Source of the DNA: Tetrapyrgos nigripes | Lineage: Eukaryota; Basidiomycota; Agaricomycetes; Agaricales; Campanellaceae | Length of the DNA stretch: 64,000 bases | Assembly: GCA_013368315.1 (NCBI GenBank) | Contig: JAACJM010000222.1 | Location: 1-64,000, forward strand | Reading direction: 5' to 3' | Shown: piece after piece, positions 9,560-19,654 of the stretch | How the letters are laid out: every line of letters begins with the position of its first letter | How positions within the stretch are numbered: position 1 is the first letter of the stretch | Notes under the pieces: generated by a model | Seen by the model: only the letters and a program-made list of their open reading frames with translations | Database searches by the model: none | What the model was told of the DNA's origin: nothing | Made by a program: the position numbers and the translations under genes

Positions 9560-12500
9560 TCAGCGACTCTGATGCCTCAGCACGAGATCGGAGTTGCGTT
9601 GACTGGGATCGTGCCAATCAGGAGGTTACTCTCAACACCGCCGCTCTTTCCATTAAATCCTTAGTCATTCCACTTTCTATTCCCTCATATACTAAACCTG
9701 AACTTTCCATTTCTTTTCCCTCGCTTTTGGATTCTGGTTCTTCAGATTGTTTTATCGACTCTACTTACGTTTCCGAACATTTCCTACCTACCCTTTCCAT
9801 TCCTCCCGTTCGTCTACGCTTACTTGATGGTTCCGTACCCTGCACCCTGAATAAAGTATGCCGTCTTTCCGTTTACTTTCCGAAGGGGGAACGAATTCCT
9901 CTTGACTACTATGTCACTAATCTCGACTCAACTTGTAAGGGAGTCCTCGGATACAGTTTCCTTTCCCGCTACAACCCGTCGGTTGACTGGGTAAAAGGAA
10001 ACATCGATTTCCGTGACCCCGAACTGGTTGCTGTCACCCCATGCTCTGAACCCTGTGTGTCGCCCTCTGAGGCTGACCCGGATTCTCCGGTTTCCACACC
10101 GCTTCCGGCTGTAACGCCACCCATTCGTTCTAAAACATCATGGCCGTACGAACCCATCTATTCCTATCCTTCCGTCTCGCAAATGGCATCTTCCGTTGAC
10201 GACACCCGCATTAGCATCATCAGAGCAGCAGCTTTCCTTCGCTGTTGCAAACAGGATCAGCTTGAACCAATGGCGCTCCAGTTAACTTTGGATGCTGAGG
10301 TTCATGCGAAAGCCTCAAATTCAGAAACCCCACCTTCTCCAAAGGCTCCCGAATACTTAGCTGACTATTCCGATGTGTTTGACGAAAGACTTTCGGATAA
10401 ACTGGCTCTGCATCGCCCCTACGACCTCAAGATTGATCTTGTTGAGGGTGCAGCTCTGCCGATTGCTCGGATTTATCCAGTATCCGACAGGGAATTAGGA
10501 GAATTACGGAAATTTATCGACAAACATCTGACTATAGGTTTTATCAAACCTTCATCCTCCTCTTTGTGAAGAAGAAAAACAGAGAGCTTCGGCTTTGCGT
10601 TGACTTCCGTGGCCTCAATGCCATCATGAAGAAGGATAGGTATCCGCTTCCGCTTATTTCTGAGCTTTTAGACACTCCCCGGCGCGCGAAAGTCTATACC
10701 AAGTTGGATCTCCGTCACGCTTACCACTTGGTCCGCATCACTGAAGGGGATGAATGGAAAACCGCTTTCCGGACCCGCTACGGATCCTTCGAATGGAAAG
10801 TGATGCCTTTTGGTCTTAGTAATGCTCCCGCCGCCTTTCAGCGATTTATCAACAACATCCTCAAGGATCTCCTCGACGTTACTGTCATCGTCTACCTCGA
10901 TGACGTCCTGATCTATTCCGACAATGAGGAGGACCATCAGAAGCATGTTCGCGAAGTATTCCATCAGCTCCAAGAGCACGGACTCTTTGTCAATCCCGAA
11001 AAATGCTTCTTTTCCGTTGATACCATGGAGTATCTAGGCTACATTCTCTCCCCTGAAGGGTTAACAATGGATCCTTCTAAAATCCGAACTATCCTGGAAT
11101 GGCCCGTCCCTCGGAAGGTCCGGGATATACAATCTTTCCTAGGCTTCTGTAATTTTTACAGACGCTTCATCTTCAATTATTCGGATAGCGTCGTACCCCT
11201 AACCCGTCTCACCCGAAAAGCTATCCAGTGGAAATGGACGCAGGCATGCCAGGAATCTTTCGATTACCTTAAGCACGCTTTTACTTCCGCTCCGATCCTT
11301 GGTCATTGGGTTCCGAACCAAAAGATCATTGTCAAAACCGACGCTTCCGACTATGCTATCGCCGCAATCCTCTCTCTCCAGTACGATTCCAGAGAAATTC
11401 ACCCCATCGCATTCCATTCACGCACCTTACAATCCGCCGAACTCAATTACGACGTTCACGATAAGGAATTGCTTGCCATTTTTGAAGCATTCCGAATCTG
11501 GCGACACTACTTGGAAGGCTCCGGATCCCCTATCGATGTTGTTACCGATCACAAGAATTTGGAATATTTTTCAACCACTAAAATTCTAACACAACGACAA
11601 GTCCGATGGTCCGAGTATCTTTCCGCTTTCAATCTTATTATCCGATTCCGACCGGGTAAATTAGGTGCAAAACCCGACTCACTCACTAGACGATGGGACG
11701 TCTACCCAAAAGAGGGGGATAGCAACTACGCCAAGGTTAATCCGCAGAATTTCCGCCCAGTCTTCACCCAAGAACAACTTTCCGAATCGCTCCGAGCCTC
11801 TTTCCTCGAAGGACCCGCACTCCGTGCATCCGTTATCATGGATATTGAGAAACTCCATTCCACAATCCGAGAATCCTATGCTTCCGATCCGGAATCACAA
11901 GCCGGTCTCAAACTAGCTAAGGATTCCTTATCATCCCGATGGAAACTCGATGAATCCGGGTTACTACGCTTGGACGATAGGATTTTCATTCCTGGTGCTT
12001 CTGACCTTAGACTTCAAGTTTTGCGTCAACACCACGACCATTCCCTAGCAGGACACTTCGGACAAAACCGGACGCTTGACCTTATCTGACGCCACTATAC
12101 CTGGCCAAAGGTCCGAGAATTCGTTCGGGATTATGTCGCTTCCTGTACGGTTTGTGGTCGCAACAAGCCTCGTCGACATCGTCCTTATGGTCTCCTAAAG
12201 CCACTTCCCGTACCGGTCCGTCCGTGGGATTCGATTTCCATGGATTTTATCGAACAACTACTGGATTCCAACGGATACACAGCAATCCTGGTAATTGTGG
12301 ACTGCGCATCCAAACAAAGAATCTTCATTCTGACTCATGATACCATTACATAGGAACAGCTCGCGGAATTATTCGTTCTTCATGTTTTTTCTAAGCATGG
12401 TGTTCCCAACCATGTCACTTCCGACCGCGGTTCCAAATTCGTTTCCCATTTTTTCCGATCCTTAGGAAAAGCTTTGAATATGGAACTTCACTTCACTTCG

Positions 12501-13322
12501 GGTTATCACCCGGAAGCCGACGGACAAACCGAACGCACCAATCAAACACTCGAGCAGTACATCCGGATCTATTGTTCTTACCAACAGGATAATTGGTCTT
12601 CCCTACTTCCCATTGCTGAGTTCGCTTACAACAACGCTCCGAACGCTTCCACCGGAATCACACCCTTCTTCGCAAATAAAGGGTTTCACCCAAACTTAAC
12701 GGTTCATCCCGACTACAATCTCGCTTCCGAGCGCACCCGACATTTCGTTGTCAATCTCGAGGAACTTCATAGTTTCCTTTGGGATGAGATTCGAGAAGCT
12801 CAGAAACGTTACAAGGTACAGGCCGACAAACGCCGTCTAGATTTACCAGAAATCCCTATTGGTTTCGAAGTTTTTGTGTCCGCAAAACACATAAAAACTA
12901 CAAGACCCACTCCGAAGTTCTCCAAGAAATTCCTTGGCCCATTCAAAGTTCTCTCTCGCCCCAGCTCTCTTTCCTATGCCATAAAGCTCCCTGACTATCT
13001 CCGTGGGATCCACCCCGTTTTCCATGTGTCTCAACTCGAACCTGCTGTTCCCAACACGATTCCAAATCGTATCCCAGATCCGCCCACTCTGGTCGAGATT
13101 GAAGGTGAACTTGAATATGAAATCACCAAAATCTTAGACTCAAAAATCGATTGGCACCGTCGGAAATGTCCTCTACTATATTTGGTACAGTGGTCTGGTT
13201 ACGAAGGCACCGACGAAGAATTTTCCTGGCTTCCCACGGATGAGCTGACAGCTGAAGAAGCTATAGACGAGTACCATCAGAAAAATCCGAACAAACCCGG
13301 TCCTCTTCCAATTTCATCTTAA
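9556..13322 (+). pseudogene. pol of the family-2 chromovirus: PR-RT-RNaseH-IN-chromodomain, defective
   Basis: Starts in the -1 frame at the gag stop (AAATAG, 9554-9559). Aspartic protease has LLDSGSSDCF (Asp at 9730). RT spans about 10380-11180 with catalytic YLDDVLIYS near 10890. RNase H (KTDASDYAIAAIL, VTDHKNLEYF) lies at 11330-11560. Integrase has SLAGHFG, CTVCGRNK, DFIEQL, TSDRGSKF and HPEADGQTERTNQ between 12030 and 12550. The C-terminal chromodomain (YEITKILDSK..YLVQWSGYEGTDEEFSWLP) covers about 13108-13290. Damage: a short deletion with frameshift at about 10560 removes the conserved PAGAP-type region of RT, TGA stands at 12087-12089 and TAG at 12352-12354. Confidence 0.88.
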
Positions 13323-13548
13323 TCCTTATCTTTCCGACGTTTTCCATCCCTTCCAGCGCTCTTCACTAATTTCGATTTATTCTATTTTTTCTCATTTTTT
13401 TCCTTTTACTCCGATCGCATCTTAACTTCACTCGAAATTTGTTCCAAGAAAGTTTTTTGCCCATCCAGGTCCAGTCGAGTATCCATTACAAAAAATCTAT
13501 ATACAAATGTTCATGTCCATCGCGTCCAGCGTGCAACCGTCCCTTTCC

Positions 13549-14567
13549 TCAATCTTCCTCTACCACTGCTTTTGATCTCGGTTTCTTCCCCTTTCCCTTC
13601 TTCTTTGGCTTCCTGAGCGAATCCGGCATGTCCAGCAACCTTGCCTCCATTCCCGTCCACTCCTCATCCTCCATTTTGGGAAGCGGGATATCCGACAATT
13701 CCGCGATCGCTTCTAGAACATTCCCCATATGGATGAGGCGACGGAGTTGGGCCAACTGTATGGCGCAAAGGGTTGAGACGTCGGGAAGGACGGCCTTCCG
13801 ACCGGTGAAACTACAACCCACACGTGATGCCGTGCAGGACTCGCAAGCACGTTTTCCGTCACCTTGGGATGTGCACTCCAAACCAAGCCGGTTACACCAG
13901 GAACACCGCTATACAAAATCAAGGTCAAAATCCGAAGGTAAAGAAAAATGGAAAAACAAACGTACCTCGGCATATGCCTCTCCATTCTCCACCTCAACCT
14001 CTTCCTCGCTCTCCGAATCTTCATCCCCAGATCCCTCGTCCCTACGTCTCCAAGCCGCACGAGGACTACTCGGTCCGGGATTCGCTTTTCTTTTTCCTCT
14101 CGCCTTCTCCGACGGGCCCGCATCAGAATGCTCCATTTCCACCTCTGGACCCCGTTCCGTCTGTTCCTTCTCCTTCCTTGCCCATTCCTCCAGCCGTTTC
14201 CTCTCCTCAGCCTCCAATTCCTCCTTCTTCGCCTTTTCCGTGTCTTTCCGCTGCTCCAACCACAACTCCATCAACTCTTCCGCAGCCTCGTATTCCTCCA
14301 TCAGAGCTTCATGTGCTTGTCGAGCTAAAGCCCATTCCGTTAGCATCCGTGGAAAACCCAATTCAAAACAGGTCACGCACCATTTTTATTTTCCTGACGG
14401 ATCCAATGCTTTTCCGTCACCCTCATACTATCATCGATCACTTGTTCCACCAAAGGTTCGGGTTGCACAGGAGCCGGAGGTTTCGCGTTGGACGTTGTCC
14501 ATTTGGTCATATACTCCATCAAGAGCATGGAGACGTCAAGGGGAACGTAGGAGGTGGTAGAAGACAT
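13549..14567 (-). CDS. Antisense three-exon gene with Zn(II)2Cys6 cluster inside the chromovirus 3' region
   Basis: Exons on the minus strand are 14567-14381, 14324-13966 and 13908-13549. The introns of 56 and 57 nt are GTGCGT..TTTAG (branch GCTAAC) and GTACGT..TATAG. The exons join in frame (187+359+360 nt) to an uninterrupted 301-residue protein. Residues about 65-120 are Glu/Lys/Arg-rich and likely coiled coil, and about 125-180 are acidic and Ser-rich. Residues 184-214 have the spacing C-x2-C-x6-C-x9-C-x2-C-x6-C of fungal Gal4-type binuclear zinc clusters. The tail is basic (KPKKKGKGKKPRSK), fitting a nuclear protein. The start follows a TATA box by about 46 bp. It is intact while gag-pol of the same copy is broken. 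DNA binding and function are inferred; I do not recognise the gene. Confidence 0.72.
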
Positions 14568-14571
14568 TGAT

Positions 14572-14858
14572 AACAGTGAAGTTGGTTTTGCTCTGCTTCC
14601 GAGGACTTCTCCTTTTTATATGTTTTCAAATTTCGCGCACGGACCATCCTTATTGTTTCCTGTTCATTTCGTTACCAATTACTTAATTTAGAAACCATTC
14701 ACAATCCCGATCGTTTCCATTTGTTTCCGATTCCATTGTTCATTTTCCGGGGTCCACCCCTTTTCTATTTTTTCTTCTATTGTCTTTTCAACTTCATTCC
14801 GATGGATTACTATTCGTTTCCATGCCTCTCAAGGGCTCGAGGCCTAAGAGGGGGATAC
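14572..14858 (+). other. Non-coding 3' region of the family-2 chromovirus
   Basis: Pyrimidine-rich sequence between the antisense gene start and the 3' LTR. It holds the antisense TATA box and, at about 14844-14857, the polypurine tract used for plus-strand priming. Confidence 0.55.
14613..14622 (-). promoter_or_regulatory. TATA box of the antisense gene
   Basis: The minus strand reads catataaaaagg about 46-55 bp upstream of the antisense ATG (14567). This is a canonical distance for a short 5' UTR. It lies within the internal 3' region, not in the LTR, so it would drive transcription independently of the LTR. Confidence 0.55.
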
Positions 14859-15479
14859 TGTAATATCTATGCTTCCATACATCTTTCCGATCGTATCCGA
14901 TTCTTTTCCGAACTTCTTTTCCTTTTATTTCGAACTTCATTCCCTTTCATCCCGAACACTTTCCGATCATTCATTTCCGATTTCATATCCGAGCTCCACT
15001 ATTAATCTCCACACACGGATCCCATCCAGGAACTCGTGATTCATTTCGGATAACTACCGGATAGCTCGTATCTAATCTCCAAAGCTACTCCACTTCATCT
15101 CCAATCCATTCCACTTTGTTTCCACTTTGTTCCGCAGTACTCCATCCATCTCCAATAGCACCATGTGCTTTTCCTTTATTTCCGAATCATTCCTATCTTA
15201 CTCCTATTCATTCAGATAGTTTCCGAAGTAGTACTTAAGCTAGCAACTTTGTAGTAGATAGCTTAAGTCTAAAATCGAACTAGCTGGTCTCCTAACTTCA
15301 TCCGACTTCAGACAACAAAGTACCATCCTAACGGATTCCATTCCGTGTCTTCCTTAGACTTCGATCTCAGAGACTACCGGTTCCGCCCGGTTCCGTCTTC
15401 ATCCTTTCCTAAAACCCCAATAAGACTTCCGCTCGGGTCCGACGTGTTTCCTAACGCTAGGATCTGCCCGGACTTAACA
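14859..15479 (+). repeat. 3' LTR of the family-2 chromovirus (621 bp)
   Basis: Starts TGTAATATCTATGC directly after the polypurine tract and ends CTTAACA. The next 5 bp (15480-15484, cttcc) repeat the 5 bp before the 5' LTR. Confidence 0.93.
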
Positions 15480-15484
15480 CTTCC

Positions 15485-16496
15485 AATGCATTCCATGACA
15501 GTAGACCACACAAGTGACTATCCTTCACAGGCTGTTCTGTGATTGGTAGATTCTTGATGGTAAAGCTGTAGCCTGTGTGGAAGTTGGCCCACCACTGTAG
15601 TGCTGCCTGGAGCTCCAGGTCCATGTCCCACCAGCTCCCCATCAAATCTCCATATTGTATGGTCCAGTCCTCCATGTCAACAACAATACTAACCCAGTGA
15701 GTGTCTGTCAAATTTGCAAGTGTTGCAAACTGTTTACACTTGCCAACTTTCCTAATCCAACAGAAACTTTGAGAGCATGTGTATGTGTTGACTTTGTTGG
15801 TTGCTTTTTTGTGTGCATGGTAAGCTTGAATAAGCTTCTTTGCAAAGAGCAGTAAGTCATTTGCTAACTCTTTATCAAGTTCCAATTGCAGCAATGGATA
15901 AAAATATCTTCATTCTTGTTGGATAGCCAGTGTGGTCCCAGGAGCTTGGATAGCTCAGACATGTCCATGTGTTGTGGAAAGCCATTGATGGGTCCTGACC
16001 AGGAAAGCTCTTTCAGAGCTTTTGCAACATCTTCTACAACTTCTCAGCTCCAATCATCCATATCCTTTGACTGCCTTGTGAGTGCCACTACATCATCCAT
16101 TGCCCTCTTCCACAACCTTTGCTTATCCTTCACTTTCATAGCCTCAAACCAGTGGTAACGCTTGTCCAATGTGAGAGGGTCATGTGGGCAATGAATGGAT
16201 TTTACATTGATGGACAGGTCTGACAGTGATGCATACAAGTGCTTGACAATGGTTTCAGGAGGGATGGGTGTGTAGAGGAGGGTATGGATAGTGGTGCCAT
16301 CTGTTGTTGGGCTTTCATTGCAGAAAAATTGATCAGCAAGGAGAACTTCAGTGTTGACTGAGTGAAAGGGAACGGGAGTGGGAAATCTGAGGAAGTTCGA
16401 GACTGGGAGGTCTTTTTTTGGTAGTATACAATCTTGTAATGCTGAAGGTATAGCAATGTTAATAGTAGACTCGTAAATCTCTATAGGTTTGGACAT
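15485..16496 (-). pseudogene. Ulp1-family cysteine protease (C48-type) of the DNA transposon, N-terminal and catalytic part
   Basis: Two minus-strand frames (16496-16044 and 15894-15485) encode an N-terminal region and a Ulp1 C-terminal catalytic domain. Visible catalytic landmarks are His in DTHWVSIVVD, Asp in QYGDLMG and Cys in DSHLCGLLSWNAL, in the order H-D-C expected for SUMO/Ulp1 proteases. The two frames are separated by about 150 bp with stops (an intron or damage; an intron is possible). The domain is cut after WNALE by the family-2 chromovirus and resumes at 7354. Ulp1 domains are known passengers of some plant MULE and fungal transposons. The substrate here is unknown. Confidence 0.7.
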
Positions 16497-16500
16497 GGCA

Positions 16501-16770
16501 AAGACAAAGTTGATGTCGGGATTACTGTGACAGGATATGTCAGAATTACAGAACTGTGGACCTTACACAAAACCAAGTTTTTATCTCTACAATCTGACGA
16601 GTTCTGCTTTCCTGAAGAAGAATAATCTACCTAGTGTTGTGCACTGACCAGAGTAGATACCTGTCCTTTCCAATAAGCGAAAAAAAAAATTTCCTACTTC
16701 AACATTGGTCACAGGTCACATCCCATATTTTCCTTGTCCCAAATGGAAAAAAATGTCACAGGTCACAACC
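16501..16770. other. Subterminal non-coding region of the DDE/Ulp1 transposon
   Basis: Contains ggtcacaggtcac near 16706 and gtcacaggtcac near 16754, mirroring the left subterminal repeats. It probably includes the promoter of the Ulp1 gene, which starts near 16496. I see no clear TATA box. Confidence 0.45.
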
Positions 16771-16800
16771 CCTTTCCAACTGATTGAAATGGTACAGTAT
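16771..16800 (-). repeat. Right terminal inverted repeat of the DDE/Ulp1 transposon
   Basis: The reverse complement reads atactgtaccatttc then aatcagttggaaagg, 27/30 identical to 2380-2409. The flanking 6 bp (16801-16806, cccaca) are identical to those outside the left end. Confidence 0.85.
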
Positions 16801-16901
16801 CCCACAAACAGAAAATGTAGACTAGTAGTTGTAACAGTCCTTAATTTTCACCTTAGTCATACAAGTAGATCTTTTTCTATTCTGAGAGATAGATGAGATA
16901 C

Positions 16902-17402
16902 TGTCATGAACTGCTACAGTTCTTTGTCCTCCTTCCTCTTCTACTACATTACTGAACCTGTTTTCTGATCATTCGTCTATCACATTTCCTCGATAAACCT
17001 TTTTAACCTTATATTACTGACTTTGAACCTTATAAAACCTGTCAAACTCTATAATAACTGTCATCAATCTTCCTATCTTTCTTATCTACCATCTGTTCTT
17101 CCTGTCTTTGATTCGATCTCCTTATCTTTCTTAACCATATGGCATCATTCTATTTTTACTTACTTTTCCCATCCCTTCATATTTCTCATGTATACCTGAG
17201 ATCTTTTGTAACTGATTCCCCAGTTCGTTCACTTTATCTCTGCTCTGTTTATCTCTGCTCTGTACTACTACTACGCAGTGTAGAGCCCAGTCAGCTTACT
17301 CTTCTCCTCTACTCATATCTCTCTTGTTCAATCCATCATCTTCTATCTGCTCTCTGATTGTGTGACTTGGGTGGTTATTTGAGTGTATCAGCAACCTTGA
17401 CA
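16902..17402 (+). repeat. 5' LTR of copy B (501 bp)
   Basis: TGTCATGAACTGC..ACCTTGACA. Contains tatacc at 17191 and, 31 bp further on, AGTTCGTTCA (17222-17231). That 10-mer is the complement of the PBS and the predicted RNA 5' end. Confidence 0.92.
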
Positions 17403-17404
17403 CT

Positions 17405-17414
17405 TGAACGAACT
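17405..17414 (+). promoter_or_regulatory. Self-complementary primer-binding site of copy B
   Basis: TGAACGAACT two bases after the LTR, perfectly complementary to AGTTCGTTCA at 17222-17231 of the upstream LTR. The corresponding 10-mer of the 3' LTR (23940-23949) has one mismatch. Confidence 0.65.
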
Positions 17415-17670
17415 CCCATACACCCACCTCACTATCTTGAGTCTTTTCCTCATCTATCCTGTCTATCTCTACTCTCAAAATGTCTTTCCCCTCTTCCATC
17501 CTCATTCCATCTATACTGCAAGTGTCGTTCTTCTCTCCTGCAATTCGAATACGTTTCAATTGCTGAACAGATACTACTTTGAGTAGACTGCTATCCCACT
17601 GTGTACTTCGAGTAACAGTGTAGCAACAATCATCCTCCCTTCCATATATTCCTTTCACTCTGTCTACCCC

Positions 17671-18027
17671 ATTTTCTCAGATTCACTTTGAACCGCTGGA
17701 GAGTCCACCTGATTACAAACAACCTCCTCTCCCTCTACCACTCAATCTATTACACACCAAGTATTGGTGTAGCCATGCAGAAAGCATTCAAGCAGATCCT
17801 TGGAGTTACGATCGAAACTTCATCTGTACACATTGTTGGGTTTGGAAACTGGAACCAGGTGACATGATCCTTTCTGTCTATTTGTACATACGAGTCACCC
17901 TTGACCTCAATACCAAGGAGACTGTTATTAAGATTACTGGACCCCTGTTCTTCAAAGAATACAACACACCTACAGAACTTACAGACTACGGTACACTGTC
18001 CTCCTTTATCTTCGAATCCTCATGGTG
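17671..18027 (+). pseudogene. ORF0 relic of copy B
   Basis: Frameshifted counterpart of the conserved leader ORF. One frame still reads FICTHCWVWKLEPGDMILS, then LDLNTKETVIKITGPLFFKE and ends at a TGA near 18027, 48 nt before the gag ATG. The core residues CT.CWVWKL and GPLF match copies A and C, supporting that this was once coding. Confidence 0.55.
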
Positions 18028-18074
18028 ATTTAAAGGGCAGAGAAGAAGGCCCTAAGAGATTGTAGAAACAGTAT

Positions 18075-19654
18075 ATGGCAAGTCGATGAACAGAATCTGC
18101 AGATTCATCTCTTCCCTGTGCAAACTGTCCACATGCTTACTGGCCCAAATCTAAACAAGACGCTTATTTCACTGACGACGAAGACAATCTGTGGAAATTC
18201 TGCAACGATCTACTGTGTCTAAATAGATACAACAAACAAAAACTTCCTTCCAACGTTCCCTTTAATCTGCCACTCGAAGTTATAACCAATAATCAGGAAC
18301 TAGAAATTCGAAAAGCACATCCCACTATCGACTCCAAATCTGAACAAGACCAGGGAACATCTACCCCAACAAACACTTGACCAAATCCAGAACCCTCTCC
18401 TCTCGAACCACCTGATTTGTCTTCCACATCAGATCTGTTACCAAATCCATCATCTAATAATCCATCAACCCCTCCCCATGACCCTTCTCCCGAACCATCA
18501 GATCCAAATGATCCTTCTTCTCCCATCAATCCATCTACTGAAGGACCATCTGTAGCCCCTTGTTGACCAGCCCCTACACCATCTCCTGAACCATCAGATC
18601 CCGATGACCCAGCAATGTCAGATGTAGCACCTAACGACTCTAATAGTACTTGTGAACGAGGAAGGAAACCTGAAGCTTTCAACAGAGAACGTGATGAAGC
18701 AAAGCAGTGGTTAGCCTCATTCAACAACTACTTACGACAGAACAAGGCCAGATATTCTACTGAGGACTCCAAAATGTCCCTATTCCTCTCGTTCTTCACA
18801 GGAGAAAAAGGGGGGGATTGGGCAACCCAACAAATTACAGAATGAGAAGAAGATGAGGAGGATGTGAAAGTTAAACAAGATGAGAGGCGATGGACAATGC
18901 TAAAGGAGATCTGAGATAGGTTTAAAAGAGACTTCAAAGCACTTGCCTCCGACGAGGTCGCAAGAACGAAAATCAAGAATGCTAGGATGAAGGGAATGGA
19001 CATCAGTAGTTATAATAGTATCTTCGACACGTATGGGGAAGAATCAAACTTTGGGGAAACAGCCCTTTTGGATTATTACAAAGGAGGTCTCCCAGAGAAA
19101 CTTCGGAAGACAGTAGGAAGGATTTCGACAAGTATAGGGAGAGAATGATGGATCTTCATTTGGAATGGGTAAACAAGAGAGAAGGATGATCAAGACCATT
19201 TGCTACACCAAGAACGAATTCAGGTCCTTCTCAAGAAAGAACAATAGCAAGCGTGAATGTGCTTATGGGACCAGGTGCTAACTCATCCTTCACTCCATTA
19301 CCTAAACTGACACCTGATGAAAGAGATCGACTTCAAAAGCTAGGGGCATGTTTCACATGTAGACAACCTGGACATATGAGCAATGAGTATCCGACATTCC
19401 CAAACAATACCCCAAGATCTTCAACAACCCAGAAAACGTCTCGAAACTTCCCTTCTTGTGCTGTTAGGATAGTTGAAATTTCAACTTCATTGTCATCATC
19501 TAGTTCACCATCAGTAACAGTAGCTCAAACATCATCATTGTCTTCCTCTCATAACATTTCTGATATGGTAAATAAGGTCAAGGGATTGGAAGGAGAAGAG
19601 AAGGAACAAGCAGCTGAATATTTGAAGGACATTATGTCAAAGTTGGATTTTTGA
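18075..19654 (+). pseudogene. gag of copy B
   Basis: The ATG at 18075 corresponds to the gag starts of copies A and C. A TGA at 18087 replaces an Arg codon. Further on are CANCPHAYWP and TDDEDNLWKF..LCLNRYN, then a Pro/Ser-rich linker (about 18350-18600). The gag domain follows (KPEAFNRERDEAKQWLASF, LFLSFFTGEKGGDWA; 18640-19120), with TGA at 18843, 18912 and 19187. A CCHC knuckle (CFTCRQPGHMSNE, with the last Cys changed to Tyr in this copy) lies near 19350-19390, and the stop is at 19652-19654. A small deletion near 19115 shifts the frame. Pol begins in the -1 frame at TTTTTGA. Confidence 0.75.

Larger units (their letters stand above)
7360..15479 (+). mobile_element. Family-2 chromovirus (Ty3/gypsy with chromodomain), full-length copy
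   Basis: Two LTRs (7360-7991 and 14859-15479) start TGTAATATC and end CTTAACA. They flank gag, pol and an unusual 3' region carrying an antisense gene. The element sits in a perfect 5-bp TSD cttcc (7355-7359 and 15480-15484) and interrupts the Ulp1 gene. A polypurine tract (taagagggggata) precedes the 3' LTR at about 14844-14857. Pol order is protease, RT, RNase H, integrase and a C-terminal chromodomain, which defines a chromovirus. Gag-pol carries a UGA, a gag frameshift, an RT deletion and two integrase stops, so it is defective. Confidence 0.93.
2380..16800 (-). mobile_element. DNA transposon with DDE transposase and Ulp1 protease relics, interrupted by three nested insertions
   Basis: The ends are 30-bp inverted repeats (2380-2409 and 16771-16800, 27 of 30 identical, starting ATACTGTACC). 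They are flanked by a perfect 6-bp duplication cccaca (2374-2379 and 16801-16806). Subterminal GGTCACAGGTCACA repeats lie inside both ends. Both genes read on the minus strand: a Ulp1-domain gene (16496 to about 6740, split by a chromovirus) and a DDE transposase gene (about 6700 to 2700). Removing the chromovirus (7360-15484), the LTR-like element (3410-5004) and the 241-bp insertion with its 4-bp duplicate leaves about 4.5 kb. All coding parts carry frameshifts or stops, so this copy is inactive. Confidence 0.8.

Noticed and set aside
13439..14570. Two long plus-strand frames (373 and 248 codons) opposite the antisense gene
   Set aside because: They are Ser/Phe/Pro-rich mirror frames with no domain. 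The minus strand has canonical introns, a zinc-cluster motif and a TATA box, and the plus frames run through those introns.
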